The notes below the pieces were generated by a model. That model made no database searches, was not told where the DNA came from, and saw nothing but the letters and a program-made list of their open reading frames with translations. Of a DNA stretch of 64,000 nt, positions 52,230-63,268 are shown in pieces (position 1 is the first letter of the stretch; each line of letters starts with the position of its first letter). This stretch comes from Merluccius polli. Its lineage: Eukaryota > Chordata > Actinopteri > Gadiformes > Merlucciidae. The stretch is from positions 1 to 64,000 of the forward strand of contig JAOPHQ010002849.1 in assembly GCA_030340625.1 (NCBI GenBank). Direction: 5' to 3'. The position numbers were made by a program, and so were the translations under genes.

Positions 52230-52660
52230 GATTTGTCATCACGTCCCTAGACGTCTGATACTGACGCAAAAGGTTCCCTCCCGCGTCTGTGTGAAACGAT
52301 CTGGGTTCTCATAAACCCGTTTGCGGTGGTAAGAGACGAGCAGAGTCTACAGCGTCCGCTCGCAGAGCAGAGTCTACAGCGTCCGCAGTCTTCTGTGAAA
52401 CAATTCACTCCAAAAAGGGTTATGGTTAGGGTTATGGTTAGGGTTATGGTTAGGTTAGGGTTAGCGTAATCTATCACCGTGACCGGGTTATTATTGGAGT
52501 GAACGGACGCTGTAGACTCTGCTCTGCAAGCGGACGCTGTAGACTCTGCTCGTCTCTTACCACCGCAAACGGGTTTATGAGAACCCAGATCGTTTCACAC
52601 AGACGCGGGAGGGAACCTTTTGCGTCAGTATCAGACGTCTAGGGGCGTGATGACAAATCG
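52230..52660. mobile_element. Foldback element with telomere-like loop
   Basis: The left arm (52230-52410) and right arm (52484-52660) are nearly perfect inverted copies: GATTTGTCATCACG...AGACGTCTGATACTGACGCA at the left and the reverse at the right. Within each arm a short block (GAGTCTACAGCGTCCGC) is tandemly duplicated. The 70-bp loop is mainly a telomere-like array. No TSD was identified with confidence. Confidence 0.88.
52417..52464 (+). repeat. Telomere-like repeat TTAGGGTTATGG
   Basis: Three units of a 12-bp TTAGGGTTATGG repeat, then TTAGG and TTAGGG. This is a degenerate vertebrate telomere motif in the loop of a foldback. Confidence 0.9.
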
Positions 52661-52675
52661 TCGGTATATTACGAG

Positions 52676-52782
52676 TAGTGTTGCACCGATACCATTTTTT
52701 GGCCCCCGATACCGATACCGATACCCGGCTGTGCAGTATCGGCCGATACCGATACCATACCGATACCACGCCGTTTGGAGAA

Positions 52783-52829
<47 letters not shown>

Positions 52830-54059
52830 AGCTTTTTTTCTTCTAATACTAAAGAACTGCATACTCACTTGGATGTAAAATCATTGCTATCATGGCTTGG
52901 TCAGGAATACACAGTAAATCCAGAAGAACTTTTTTATTGCCTACCTGTTATGGGTGACAATAATTGAATATGCCAAAATAGTGCAATATCCATGTAATTA
53001 CAACATGTAAATCGTAGTGCAACAAGAAGTTAAATTAAATTAAAATAAGAAATGCTGATGTGCACTCCTCTAAGTGCAGCCAGGGTAAAATAAATAAAAT
53101 AAAATAAATAAAAGGTGTCCTATGACAACAAGTTACAACTCCAAAATCCACATTGAAAAAACTAAAACGAGCAGTGGCAAACATAACTGCAGTGAGTGCA
53201 GTGAGTGAAGGGAGAGAATGTCTCTATGATGTCCTCTATGATGTCCTCTATGATTTGACAACATTACATTTGGCAAAATCGGTGTTTATTTGGGATGATC
53301 ATTTCCGTAAATATGATTGGGGAGTAACCCGACGAGGTGTCCATTAACAGAAATGAATGGACGACGCGGAGGCGTGAACCGTCCGACGCGAAGCGGAGGG
53401 TTGCTTCCGCGAAGTACCATGGTCACTTACGAAAGAATGACATGTAATCAATTAATAATACTTTCATGTGTTTTAGAGTTGAAATCGTGAGGGTTTTTTT
53501 ATTTTTACAAGTCGAGCACACTATTTAATATCTCCCGTATGCAGGCGTTGCCAAGCAACGTGGCCATAGCGTCTTCATAGCGTCAACGTCTTTCCTAGGT
53601 GTAAATCAAAGATGGTGTAAATAAACACTTTTTAACCTACACTCTCCAGCCAATCGGAGTAATTCTGTTTTTAATGACTTTATCAAGTAACTTTCCGTGA
53701 TCAACGGTGTCGGTAAATGGGCTGTGCTACAGCAGTAGTTGCGTGGTGGTGTTTAGCGCGTGCGGCGCGCTGGCCTTTTAAATTAAAAAAAAAAGCAAGA
53801 ACGAACATTCTGAAGGGGACAGAAGCGACATAAGCGACTTAGGTGGAGTGGACAAGGAGGAGTGGACAAGGTGGATTCCTCTTTGTGCGCTTTCGGTGTG
53901 AACGCACAGAAAGACAAGGCGCTGCGTTCCAAGTTTCATATTAGTATCTGTAAATGGCATCGGCGCATTATTTGTTCGTACTCGTCGATACCGATGCCAG
54001 CATTTTAGTGCGGTATCGGGGCCCCTCCCGATACTAGTATCGGTATCGGTGCAACACTA
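52676..54059. mobile_element. hAT MITE, 1.38 kb, TSD ATTACGAG
   Basis: The ends TAGTGTTGCACCGATACC and the reverse of GGTATCGGTGCAACACTA are inverted. ATTACGAG is duplicated exactly (52668-52675 and 54060-54067). GATACCGATACC-type subterminal repeats occur at both ends. The interior has a TA microsatellite (52791-52827) and, at 53325-53640, an inverted copy of interior sequence of MITE M1 (compare 36720-37010). No transposase. Confidence 0.93.
52791..52827. repeat. (TA)n microsatellite
   Basis: Pure AT repeat after an A run, inside the 1.38-kb hAT MITE. Confidence 0.95.
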
Positions 54060-54162
54060 ATTACGAGTTGGGATGAGAACGGGCTGTAATATCAAGTCAC
54101 GCGGAGGGGGTGGGGGGGCATATGCATTGAAACAGACAATATTACTGATGTATTAAATAACA

Positions 54163-54880
54163 TTGCGGAGCACTTTTTTTAATTCTGACACCACACAGTC
54201 ACATCTACAGTACACGCATGATGAACACGCACACATGCTTGCTCAGATTAAGAGGAAGAGAGAGGAGGTGGTGACAGAGGAGGTACAGCAATTGAAGAAG
54301 GAGATAGAGGAGGCGACAGAGGGTCAGGTGACCAAAGTGAGGGAGAGAGAGCACAGAGACAGGCAGCGCAGGAGGCACAGATGACCAGGTAAGAGACCTT
54401 TCACAACATTGTGCATGCAAACATACACTGTCAGAACACTGACGTTCTGTGAACTGCGTGCAAATGGTGTCAAGTACCTTATAAAACTCAACTCTGTAGT
54501 ATTCCATAAGAATTTTAGGACTGAAACCACTTGATTCTCCACTATAGCACTTGGGTGGTTGTCGAACTCTTGGCATTGTTATGGGTTTTAAGTGTAAAGA
54601 ATTCACAACTGTAGATGCCCTCTCAAAAAGTCCTGACTTATCTTGACATTGCTTATTGTGCCTAGTTTTTTGTTTTGAATGAGACGACTTGTGTAAAGCA
54701 AGTAATTTGGTTCCTGTGGTTTCCTCACAGAGGGTCACATGATGAGGGCAGCAGTCAGGCAAATGAGCAGGTGAGAACACAAGGGAACATAATTTAGCTG
54801 TGAATAGTGTTATTGATGATATGTACAATACATTAATTTAATAGGATTATTTCAGAGAGCAACAAGTTTTCATGTCATGT
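54163..54880 (+). pseudogene. hAT transposase 5' region, possible small exons, with antisense copy
   Basis: 54232-54384 encodes a charged, coiled-coil-like segment (KRKREEVVTEEVQQLKKEIE). A good 5' splice site, CCAG/GTAAGAG, is at about 54389, and CTCACAG/AGGG with GCAG/GTGAGA at about 54732-54771 could bound a small exon. In between, 54440-54634 is an inverted copy of coding sequence at 58845-59035. The intron model is inference from splice-like words only. Confidence 0.45.
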
Positions 54881-55632
54881 TTAACACAGGATATTGAGCC
54901 CCGCCCCCATGTCAGGGACCAGTCGAACACCGACAACGGGGACGGAGAGGGATTTGATGTTTCAGACATCATCACCTGCACAAAGCCTGCACAACCTGAT
55001 CCTAAGTTTATAGTAGTGCAGAAGCGAGATAACTGTGTTGTCTTTTCAACAAAAATGGTTCACAACTTTTCCTTGGTTGCATTACAGTGCCACTTTACAA
55101 GGGGTCATATGTTTTCACTGTGCCAAGGTTTTTTTGAATCAGTCAACATTTGCAAGCAAGTGTGACCCTGCCTTTGTGAGTGTAGGCTTTAGAAATTGGA
55201 AAAAGGCTATCCAGAAGTTCTTAAAACATGCAAAAAGTCAGTTGCATATCCATGCCGTGAACATCTATGCACAAAAAGGTAACACTGTAGCTTCACAGCT
55301 TTCTTCAGCTGTTGCCAGACAACAGGAGGAAGCAAGGCATGGATTGATGAAGATTGTAGGCTCAATCAAATACTTAGCTAGGCAAGGTTTAGCTCTACGA
55401 GGTCATGTGGAAGAGAAGGGTAATCTATCCCAACATCTGAAAGATAAGGCAGAAGATGACCCTGCTTTTCAGAAGTGGTTAGAGAGACACAAGCAGGATT
55501 ACACAAGTCCTCTCATTCAAAACGAAATACTAGGCATGAGCAAAGACATTATAAGAGGAATAGCTGACACTATTCGATGCCTCCCAGTCACACAGTTTGC
55601 CTTGATTGTTGATGGGACACAAGACATATCAG
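54872..55632 (+). pseudogene. hAT (ZMYM/TTF-type) transposase, N-terminal part
   Basis: The first frame has PAQPDPKFIVVQKR. A frameshift near 55035 moves to WFTTFPWLHYSATLQGVICF with HCAKVF, the TTF-type zinc finger pattern of hAT-derived ZMYM1-like proteins. Then come KFLKHAKSQLHIHAV and the start of the DUF4371 region (GLMKIVGSIKYLARQGLALR, VDGTQDIS). It is cut at 55632 by MITE M1, which landed in the codon region for the first catalytic Asp segment. Confidence 0.85.
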
Positions 55633-56454
55633 GGCCCAGTTTCCCGATAACGATGTACGATCCATCTTACGAGCCATCTTACGAATCATCTTAAGAACGA
55701 TCGTTATTTTTTATTTTTTTCCGTGCGTTTCCCGAAACTCCTCTTAACATGAACGCGCGTGCACAGATCTAACGATCAATCGTAGCCTTGTAGCTGTCCA
55801 CTGACACGGTGCTGAAATACATATTATACCGTGGTCTGGGTGAATACTGGATTCCGATTGGCTGGAGGGTGTAGGTTGAAAAGTACACCTACGAAAGACG
55901 TTGACGCTATGGAGACGCTATGGCCACGTTGCTTGGCAACGCCTGCATACGGAAGATATTAAATAGTCCGCTCGACTTCCTTTCGAAAGTGACCGGTATA
56001 AGCGGATAATGCCCTTCGAGGTGTCCATTAACAGAACCGTCCTCCACGGTTCACGCCTCCGCGTCGTCCATTCATTTCTGTTAATATTTAATCAATTAAT
56101 AATACTTTATATCTTCATAGCCATAGTCAACGTCTTTCCTAGGTGTACATCAAAGATAAGATTATCTTCTACCAATCAGAATCGAGTATTCACCCAGACC
56201 ATGGTATAACATAGACTTAACTATATAGCCTATCGTAACTTCAGCGTCACCAGCTGGACATTCAGTGGTATTGGATGTGTTAACGACGCTCGTAGTGCGC
56301 TACGAGTACCCCTGGAGCTCTCGTTAGCTACGAGCGTCTTAACGACGGTCGTTATGCAACGATGCTTTCGGGAAACGGTGTGAAAACTGTCTGATGGTCG
56401 TACGACGAACTTAACAAACCACTTAGGCTAACAACGCTTTCGGGAAACTGGGCC
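55633..56454. mobile_element. Harbinger-like MITE M1 copy 2, TSD CAG
   Basis: The same ends as 36532-37404 (GGCCCAGTTTCCCG and reverse), flanked by CAG (55630-55632 and 56455-56457). The transposase frame resumes in phase after it. Inside, 55824-56209 is a smaller element with ends TATACCGTGGTCTGGGTGAA and the reverse of TTCACCCAGACCATGGTATA. Confidence 0.92.
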
Positions 56455-57127
56455 CAGGTCAAGAACAAGAATCTGTATGTCTTCGTTATGTGGATCATGA
56501 CTTAAAGGAGCTATATGTAAGCAATGTACTCAAAGTAATCATAAAATGACCCTAATATGTCACTAGACATTGAGGAATCATGTGAATTTCAAGTATTTAT
56601 GTCAGACATAATAGTAGTCCAGCCAGAATATTTAATTTCAAACGCAATATTTCTGTGCCAGGAAAACTGTTTTGTTTTCATTTTGTGTTTTGGTCTGTTG
56701 CGCCACCTTCTGCCTAGCATCCAATCGCGAAGTCAGTACTGTATCGTGATCCGGGTTGCCAGATAGGCTGAGCTGCAGCCATTTACTGTATAAGGAAGGC
56801 TGCAGCTACAAATGTTTCGGGTCAGAAATGTCTGACGTTACTAAATGCATTCGTGAACATGTTTACATTGCACTATTAGCCTACCAAATATATTTTAGTT
56901 GGGTAATGAAAATGGTCCATGTTTCCACTGGAGTGAACTATTGCAGTATATCTTTAGAATTATATTTGGCTTATCGCCATTATTCAGTTTTTGCTAGAAA
57001 AACATGTTTGATGCGAATCATTGCGTCGTTGCCTCATGGGCGTTTTCACGAAGTCAGTATCGTTTGCTCAATGACTGTATGTAAGGATTTCACACCATTG
57101 AGGGGCCATTTACTGCACACCGACTGC

Positions 57128-57835
57128 AGTGTGGATGATAATAAAACAGCGGTCAGAGCTGGCGTGTGTGTCCGTTGGGGGCTGCTCTATTCGGACACAT
57201 TACTATGAAGCCCCGGTGACGGTGTGGGAGTGCGGATGATAATAAAACAGCGGTAACAGCAAGTGTGTGTGTCCGAGAGGGCTGCTCTATTCGGACACAT
57301 TACTATGAAGCCCCGGTGATGGTCTGGAACTGTGGATGATAATAAAACAGCGGTAACATCATGTGTGTGTGTCCGAGAGTGCTGCTCTATTCGGACACAT
57401 TACTATGAAGCCCCGGTGATGGTCTGGATGTGTTGGATGATAATAAAACAGCGGTAACATCATGTGTGTGTGTCCGAGAGTGCTGCTCTATTCGGACACA
57501 TTACTATGAAGCCCCGGTGATGGTCTGGATGTGTTGGATGATAATAAAACAGCGGTAACAGCATGTGTGTGTGTCCGAGAGGGCTGCTCTATTCGGACAC
57601 ATTACTATGAAGCCCCGGTGATGGTCTGGAAGTGTGGATGATAATAAAACAAGCGGTAACAGCATGTGTGTGTGTCCGAGAGGGCTGCTCTCCTCGGACA
57701 CATTACTATGAAGCCCCGGTGATGGTCTGGAAGTGTGGATGCTAATAAAACAGCGGTAACAGCATGTGTGTGTGTCCGAGAGGGCTGCTCTATTCGGACA
57801 CATTACTATGAAGCCCCGGTGACGGTGATGCAGTT
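57128..57835 (+). repeat. Minisatellite, about 100-107 bp, 7 units
   Basis: Units contain GGATGATAATAAAACAGCGG, TGTGTGTGTCCGAGAG, GCTGCTCTATTCGGACACAT and TACTATGAAGCCCCGGTGA. Related to the array at 9130-9625. Long minus-strand frames across it are artefacts. Confidence 0.92.
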
Positions 57836-57852
57836 GGTCAATATTATCAGGG

Positions 57853-57945
57853 ATCTATGCAAGGCAAGTGTATTTGTATAGCACACTTCATACACAGAGG
57901 CAATTCTATGTTCTTTACCTAAATAAAAGCAAAGAACAGTATGTA
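57853..57945 (-). repeat. Retroposon 3' tail
   Basis: Minus-strand sequence with GAATTGCCTCTGTGTATGAA and ending in CTTGCCTTGC, the same family as 1832-1910. Confidence 0.6.
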
Positions 57946-58132
57946 AAACACTTGTCATGGTTGCTCCTTCTAGTAGACGCAGTGTTGTGTTGAGTAATCC
58001 GGGAACGGGGAATCTGGCAACCACTACTCTGGGGGGGAGGGGGAGGGAGTACCACGCTGTACAGTATTTACAACGTGGTTGCAATAACAGTTTTGGCCAG
58101 AGAGGGCGCAATCCTACATATAGCTCCTTTAA

Positions 58133-59510
58133 ATCCTCATGAGGAATTCATTGGGATGTATTCAGTGCATGAGACCACAGGAGAATCTCTTGCAAATGTA
58201 GCATTAGATGTAATCTGCAGACTAAATTTGCCATTGTCAGCACTGCGTGGGCAGACATATGATGGCGCAGCGAATATGTCTGGCAAATATTCTGGAACAC
58301 AGGCTCACATTAGGAAGAAACAACCACTTGCTTTATATGTGCACTGTGGAGCACACTGTGTTAATTTGATAGCACAGAAGGCATGCACAGCTTCTATAGT
58401 TGTGCGAGATGCCCTTGACTGGGTTCATCAATTAGGAGTTTTGTGTGGACAGTCTGGCAAATTCAAACATATGTTTCATAAGATAGCGATATCTAAATAT
58501 GGAACCTCAAGTGCCCTGAAACCACTTTGTGAAACTAGGTGGACTGTTAGACACGGTGCCATCCATTCCGTTTTAACACAGTATGACGCTATCCTCCCTG
58601 CCTTAGAGGAAATGGCAGGGACTAACTCTCCCACTGCAGCCACTGCAAATGGTCTACTTCAGCAGTTTATGAGAGGCAGCACTGTACTTGGTCTTGTGAT
58701 GGCACAAGCAGTTATTGGAGAGCTAGAATGTCTCAACAGGTCTCTTCAGAGAAGGACACAGACTGTTTCTGGTATGCAGGCTGCTGTTTGTAAGGTTCAG
58801 TCTACTCTCAATGGCAAGAGGAGTGATGAGGCCTTCCAACACCTTTTTGAGAGGGCATCTACAGTTGTGAATTCTTTAGACTTAGAACCCATAACAATGC
58901 CAAGTTCGACAACCACCCAAGAGTTCGACAACCACTCAAGCACTATAGTGGAGAATCAAGTGGTTTCAGTCCTAAAACTCCTATGGAATACTACAGAGTT
59001 GAGTTTTATAAGGTACTTGACACCATTCACATGCATTTTACTGAACGTTTCCAGCAGGGTGGTCTTCTTACCCTACAAAAGCTGGAGAACACCTTGCTTT
59101 CTGGAAATATTGATCCGGTGGTGCATGACTACCCAGAAATTAATGCCCAGCTGCTGGAAATCCAGCTACCTATGTTCAAACATAATTACATGTACAGTTC
59201 CTGTGGAGAGGCTACAAACATTCTCAAAGGGTTGCCAGCAGAGGTGCGAGGCTTATTTACTGAAGTTGAAACTCTGATGAGATTACTACTTGTGGTACCA
59301 GTCTCGTCCTCTGAGGCAGAGAGGAGCTTTAGTGCTCTTAGACGATTAAAGACTTGGTTACGCACAACTATGACACAGCAGAGGCTGAACCATGTTGCAG
59401 TGTGTCACATCCATCAGGACAAATTGGACCTCTTAACTAAGAAGTCAGTGTGTACACAGTTCATTTCTTTTACACAGAGACGCAAACAGGTGTTTGGTGC
59501 TTTTATCTGA
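58133..59510 (+). pseudogene. hAT transposase, catalytic and dimerisation parts
   Basis: It resumes with PHEEFIGMYSVHETTGESLA, then LRGQTYDGAANMSG, a hallmark of the DUF4371/hAT catalytic domain, and VHCGAHCVNLIAQ. The frame is open to about 59000. A frameshift near 58983-59030 moves to the frame ending at 59510, which has the hAT C-terminal dimerisation signature VPVSSSEAERSFSALRRLKT, then WLRTTMTQQRLNHVAVCHIH. The enzyme would excise and integrate the element. It is dead here because of two insertions and at least two frameshifts. A fragment of this sequence exists in antisense upstream. Confidence 0.9.
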
Positions 59511-60159
59511 ATTGCCCAACAATATCTATAGTCTGCTAGTAGTACTATAGTTGCTGGCAGAATAGACGTCAGTATAGCATCCTGTTTCTTTTAGTCAATT
59601 CTTATTTTAGCCTAATATGTTGTAAAATACCTTCAAATGTGGTTGACAGATAGGCCTTCTTTTGTATTTACATGCTTTTGTTTAGATTTTGTTAGTTTGA
59701 ACTGGTGATGCCCACCAATATGTGAAATCAGTTTGCCATGTTCAGAATAGAGGTGCAAGCTGCACTCCAGTGTGCCACCCTGTATTGTGTGATGTGTTTG
59801 AGAGTTGAATTGTGCATAATACATTTGCTGCATGTAGGTGCCAATACAGTGATGCAATTGATTAATCTTTAAGTTCTTTTTTTTTTTTTTTCATAAGATA
59901 GTTAACACACACACAAAATCAATTAGGTGGAAGCTGCCACTGTTGGCTAGTGCTTAAACACTGAATTTAACTACTGTGTCATTATGGCATAAATAGTCAA
60001 AAAGTAGCCAAAATCAGTAAAAGTATCGCAATGTATTTCTAATACAAGAACGGCAAATTGGCATGTCACCTTTTACACAAGAAAATGATTAAATAAATAA
60101 ATAAATAAATATGCCGCGAGTTTAACCCCCCCAATGGCAGACCCAAAGTTACGCCCTTG
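59511..60159. other. hAT 3' non-coding region
   Basis: AT-rich sequence without genes, ending in subterminal AACCCCCCCAATGG and the inverted terminus. Confidence 0.7.
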
Positions 60160-60375
60160 TTCACAATACGTTTTGAATCTCAAATGGACCATTGGTTTAT
60201 ACACTTTTACACCAGTCAGCAAATATGCTACAGGTCCACAGTGGTGTGTTAAAACCCGCCGCACATACACACACACACACACACACGCGGGTTTTTTTTT
60301 TTTTTTTCCAATAGCCCCGCAGTATATAGACCCGGCTGAAACACGGGAGGACACGCTATATTTATCAAATTGATT
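60160..60375 (+). repeat. Dispersed repeat R1, copy 2 (right part)
   Basis: It continues from 51764 after the TSD: GTTTTGAATCTCAAATGGAC through GGTGTGTTAAAACCCGCC and a CA microsatellite, to AACACGGGAGGACACGCT. Confidence 0.88.
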
Positions 60376-60493
60376 TGGTCTTATTAGTCATATATACCTT
60401 TTGTCATTTAATCCTTCTTGTGTGGGTACTCCTTTCCCATTGCCATGGCTTGCTCCGCAATGGATAATGCATAGATGCTCTTGTATACGTATA

Positions 60494-60990
60494 GATTAAG
60501 ATTAAGATAAGATTAAGATTTTTATTGTCATTTCACCATATACAGTTCGTAAACAGTGAGACGAGATAGTGTTCCACCAAGGATCCAGTGGTGTGAAGTA
60601 AAGAAGTAAAGAGTATAAAAAGTGTAAAAGTATAAAAACAGTATAAAAAGTATAAAAAAGAACAACCAACGACATAAAGTGCAACAGGACAGGACAGGGC
60701 AGACATCACAGAGACAAGTGCAACAGGACAGACATCACAGAGACAAGACAAGAGACGAGAGACAAGACAGGGCATGAATTAAACAAATAGTGCAAATAAA
60801 CAGTATAAACAGTAAATAAATGTATAACAGTAATAAATGGAATGCTATGTATATGTACATGTAGCAGCAAGGTGCAAATAAACAGTAAATAAATGTATAA
60901 ACAGTAATAAAAGGAATGCTATGTATATGTACATGTAGCAGCAAGGTGGGGAAGGTGCAGTAGTGCAGTCAGTCCTGAGTGTGAGTAGGG
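60494..60990 (-). mobile_element. 3' UTR and tail of the CR1/L2/Rex1-type LINE
   Basis: On the minus strand it ends AATGACAATAAAAATCTTAA followed by TCTTA repeats, a short-repeat LINE tail. It also holds duplicated TTATTACTGTTTATACATTT and TACATGTACATATACATAGC blocks, so the apparent open frame past the RT C-terminus runs into UTR. Confidence 0.75.
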
Positions 60991-62405
60991 GTATCAGCTG
61001 GGATTGTTCAGCAGTCTGATTGCCTGGGGAAAGAAGCTCTTCCCCATTCTGGAGGTGCGGGCATTCAAGGCTGCGGTACCTTCGCCCTGATGGCAGTAGG
61101 GAAAAGACAGCGTGGGAAGGGTGGGTTGAGTCCTTGACAATGCTCGCTGCTTTGCGCAAGCATTGGGTGCTGTAGATGACGGGGAGAGACGGAAGAGAGG
61201 CCCCAGTGATGCGCTCAGCTGTTCGGACGATGCGCTGCAGAGCCTTACGCTCTGCAGCAGTGCAGTTTCCAAACCACGCTGTTATGGCACTGCTGAGGAT
61301 GCTCTCGATGGTCCCTCTGTAAAAGGTGACAAGTATTGGTGGGGGGAGGTGGGCCTTCCGCAGCTTCCGCAGGAAGTAAAGGTGCTGTTGGGCCTTCTTG
61401 GTGATGTGTGTGGTGTTCTGTGTCCATGTGAGGTCGTCCGTGATGTGAACGCCCAAAAACTTGGTGCTTTGGACAATCTCAACAGGGCTGTTGTTTATGG
61501 AGAGTGGGGGATGGTTGCGGGGGGTGCGTCTGAAGTCGATGACCAGTTCTTTTGTTTTGTCCACATTGAGTGACAGGTTGTTGTCAGAGCACCAGTGGCT
61601 AAGGTGAGCCACCTCTTCTCTGTACGGGGTCTCGTCGCCTCTGCTTATCAACCCCACCACAGTGGTGTCGTCCGCAAATTTGATGAGGTGGTTGGAGCTG
61701 TGTGTGGCTGCACAGTCGTGTGTTAGGAGTGTGAACAGTAAGGGGGAGAGCACACAGCCTTGGGGGGCTCCTGTGTTGAGTGTTGTGGTTTTGGAGGTCC
61801 TGTTCCCTATTCTGACTGCTTGTGGTCTTCCGACTAGGAAGTCTAGGATCCAGTTGCAGAGAGAGGTGTTCAGGCCCAGGACCGCCAGTTTGCCCACCAG
61901 TTGCTGTGGGATGATTGTATTGAATGCCGAGCTGAAGTCAATGAACAGCATTCTGACATAAGTGTCCCTTTTGTCCAGGTGGTTGAGGGCTAGATGGATA
62001 GCTGTGTTAATGGCATCATCTGTGGAGCGGTTTGGTCGATATGCGAACTGCATAGGGTCCAATGTGACAGGTAGCTGGGACTTGATGTGTCTCATGACTA
62101 GCTTTTCGAAGCACTTCATGATGGTGGATGTGAGTGCTACAGGCCGGTAGTCATTGAGGCATGTGACTGTTGTTTTTTTCGGCACTGGTATGATGGTGGT
62201 GGACTTGAAGCAGGTGGGGACAACAGTGGTGTTGAGAGAGATGTTGAAGATGTCTGTTAGGACATCAGCCAGCTGGTCTGCGCATCCTCTCAGTACGCGG
62301 CCTGGTATCTGGTCTGGTCCAGCAGCTTTCCGTGGGTTGACTCTTAGTAGTGTCCTCCTTACCTCGGCTGTGGACAATTGCAGGACCTGGTCGATGGGGT
62401 CTTCC
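60845..62405 (-). pseudogene. CR1/L2/Rex1-type LINE reverse transcriptase
   Basis: Non-LTR retrotransposon RT on the minus strand. N to C: NPRKAAGPDQIPGRVL; DYRPVALTSTIMKCFEKLV; FAYRPNRSTDDAI; the catalytic D in MLFIDFSSAFNTI; TGAPQGCVLSPLLFTL; the FADD in LIKFADDTTVVGLI; LNVDKTKELVIDFR; and the conserved post-RT segment ending LPSGRRYRSL. The clade (jockey superfamily) is judged from these motifs. A 1-bp frameshift near 62400 separates it from the linker/endonuclease frame. The RT core itself is open for 500 codons, which is rare in this window. Confidence 0.92.
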
Positions 62406-63204
62406 TCGGCACTGTGTCATTCTGTGCTTCGAATCTGGCGTAAAACTGGTTAAGTTCTTCTGGGAGGGAGCCATCATCAGCACAGGCTAGTGGGGCTGGT
62501 CTGTAGTTGGTGATTGCTTGTATTCCCTGCCACAAGTGTCTGGAGTCCTTGGTGTTAGTGAAGTGGTTGTTGATTTTTTCCGAGTGGGAACGTTTGGCGG
62601 TTTTGATGGCTCGGGTCAGCTCGGCTCTTGCTGTCTTCAGGGCTCCAGCTTCACCGGATCTGTAGGCAGCGTCCCTGGCTTTCAGACGAGCCCTCACCTC
62701 CGCATTCATCCATGGTTTCTGGTTGGGTCGGATGGTTATGGTTTTCATGGTGGTTACATCATCAATGCACTTACTAATGTAGCCAGAGACGCCTGATGTG
62801 TACCCCTCCAGGTCAATGGTGTTGATGGTGGTGTTTGCCTGCTTGAACATGTCCCAATCTGTGGTGTCGAAACAGTCCTGGAGTGCTGAAATGGCCCCAT
62901 CAGGCCAGCTCCTGGTCACCTTGACGATGGGCTTTGTTCTCTTGACTAGGGGCTGATATGCAGGGATTAGCATGACAGTGCTGTGATCAGACTGCCCCAG
63001 GTGGGGGAGGGGTGTGGCCCGGTAGCCACCGGTGATGTTGCAATAAACACAGTCCAGCACGTTGTTTCCTCTGGTCGGGAAATCCACATATTGTTTAAAC
63101 TTTGGTAGTACTTTTTTTAGATTTGCATGGTTGAAATCTCCGGCAACGATGAATAAACAGTCCAGGTGTGCGCATTGGAGCTCGGTGATAGCTCGGTACA
63201 GTTC
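62359..63204 (-). pseudogene. LINE endonuclease C-terminus and linker
   Basis: Minus frame with AGDFNHAN (endonuclease catalytic D-x-N) just after 63204, then DFPTRGNNVLDCVYCN and LGQSDHSTVML (S-D-H), the end of the apurinic-type endonuclease that nicks target DNA. A basic linker (RPNQKPWMNAEVRARLKARD) and QNDTVPRKTP follow, before the frameshift into RT. The SINE fragment at 63205-63268 interrupts the endonuclease just upstream. Confidence 0.88.
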
Positions 63205-63268
63205 TGGGCGCTAAGCGCTTTGGGTTATTGAAAGGCGCTATATAAATGCAATGGATTATTATTATTAT
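63205..63268 (+). mobile_element. 5'-truncated SINE tail, 64 bp
   Basis: Reads GGGCGCTAAGCGCTTTGGGT...AAGGCGCTATATAAATGCAA then (ATT)n, a typical fish SINE/L2 tail. AGTTC flanks both sides (63200-63204 and 63269-63273). The LINE endonuclease frame is continuous without it. Confidence 0.85.

Larger units (their letters stand above)
56506..58128. mobile_element. TTAA-flanked MITE, 1.6 kb, with minisatellite
   Basis: The inverted ends AGGAGCTATATGTA and TACATATAGCTCCT are flanked by TTAA on both sides (56502-56505 and 58129-58132). The flanking transposase frame joins cleanly across it. TTAA suggests piggyBac-type integration, but a TA duplication with longer ends fits equally. It contains the 57.1-kb minisatellite and a retroposon tail (57853-57945). 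No transposase. Confidence 0.85.
51765..60159 (+). mobile_element. hAT element, 8.4 kb, TSD TTCACAAT
   Basis: The ends CAGGCGCGTCATTTG and, reversed, CAAGGGCGTAACTTTG are imperfect inverted repeats. TTCACAAT is duplicated exactly (51757-51764 and 60160-60167), and R1 continues across the join. The element holds a transposase gene (54872-59510) broken by frameshifts and insertions. Nested in it are a foldback (52230-52660), a hAT MITE (52676-54059), Harbinger-like MITE M1 (55633-56454) and a TTAA-flanked element (56506-58128). Without M1 and the TTAA element it would be near 6 kb. Confidence 0.92.

Noticed and set aside
52417..52464. A true chromosome end or fusion point
   Set aside because: The telomere-like run is under 50 bp, degenerate, and is the loop of a symmetric foldback within a hAT element.
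57504..57803. 99-codon repetitive protein frame (minus)
   Set aside because: It is the translation of the 100-107-bp minisatellite; the period not being a clean multiple of three in all units also argues against coding.
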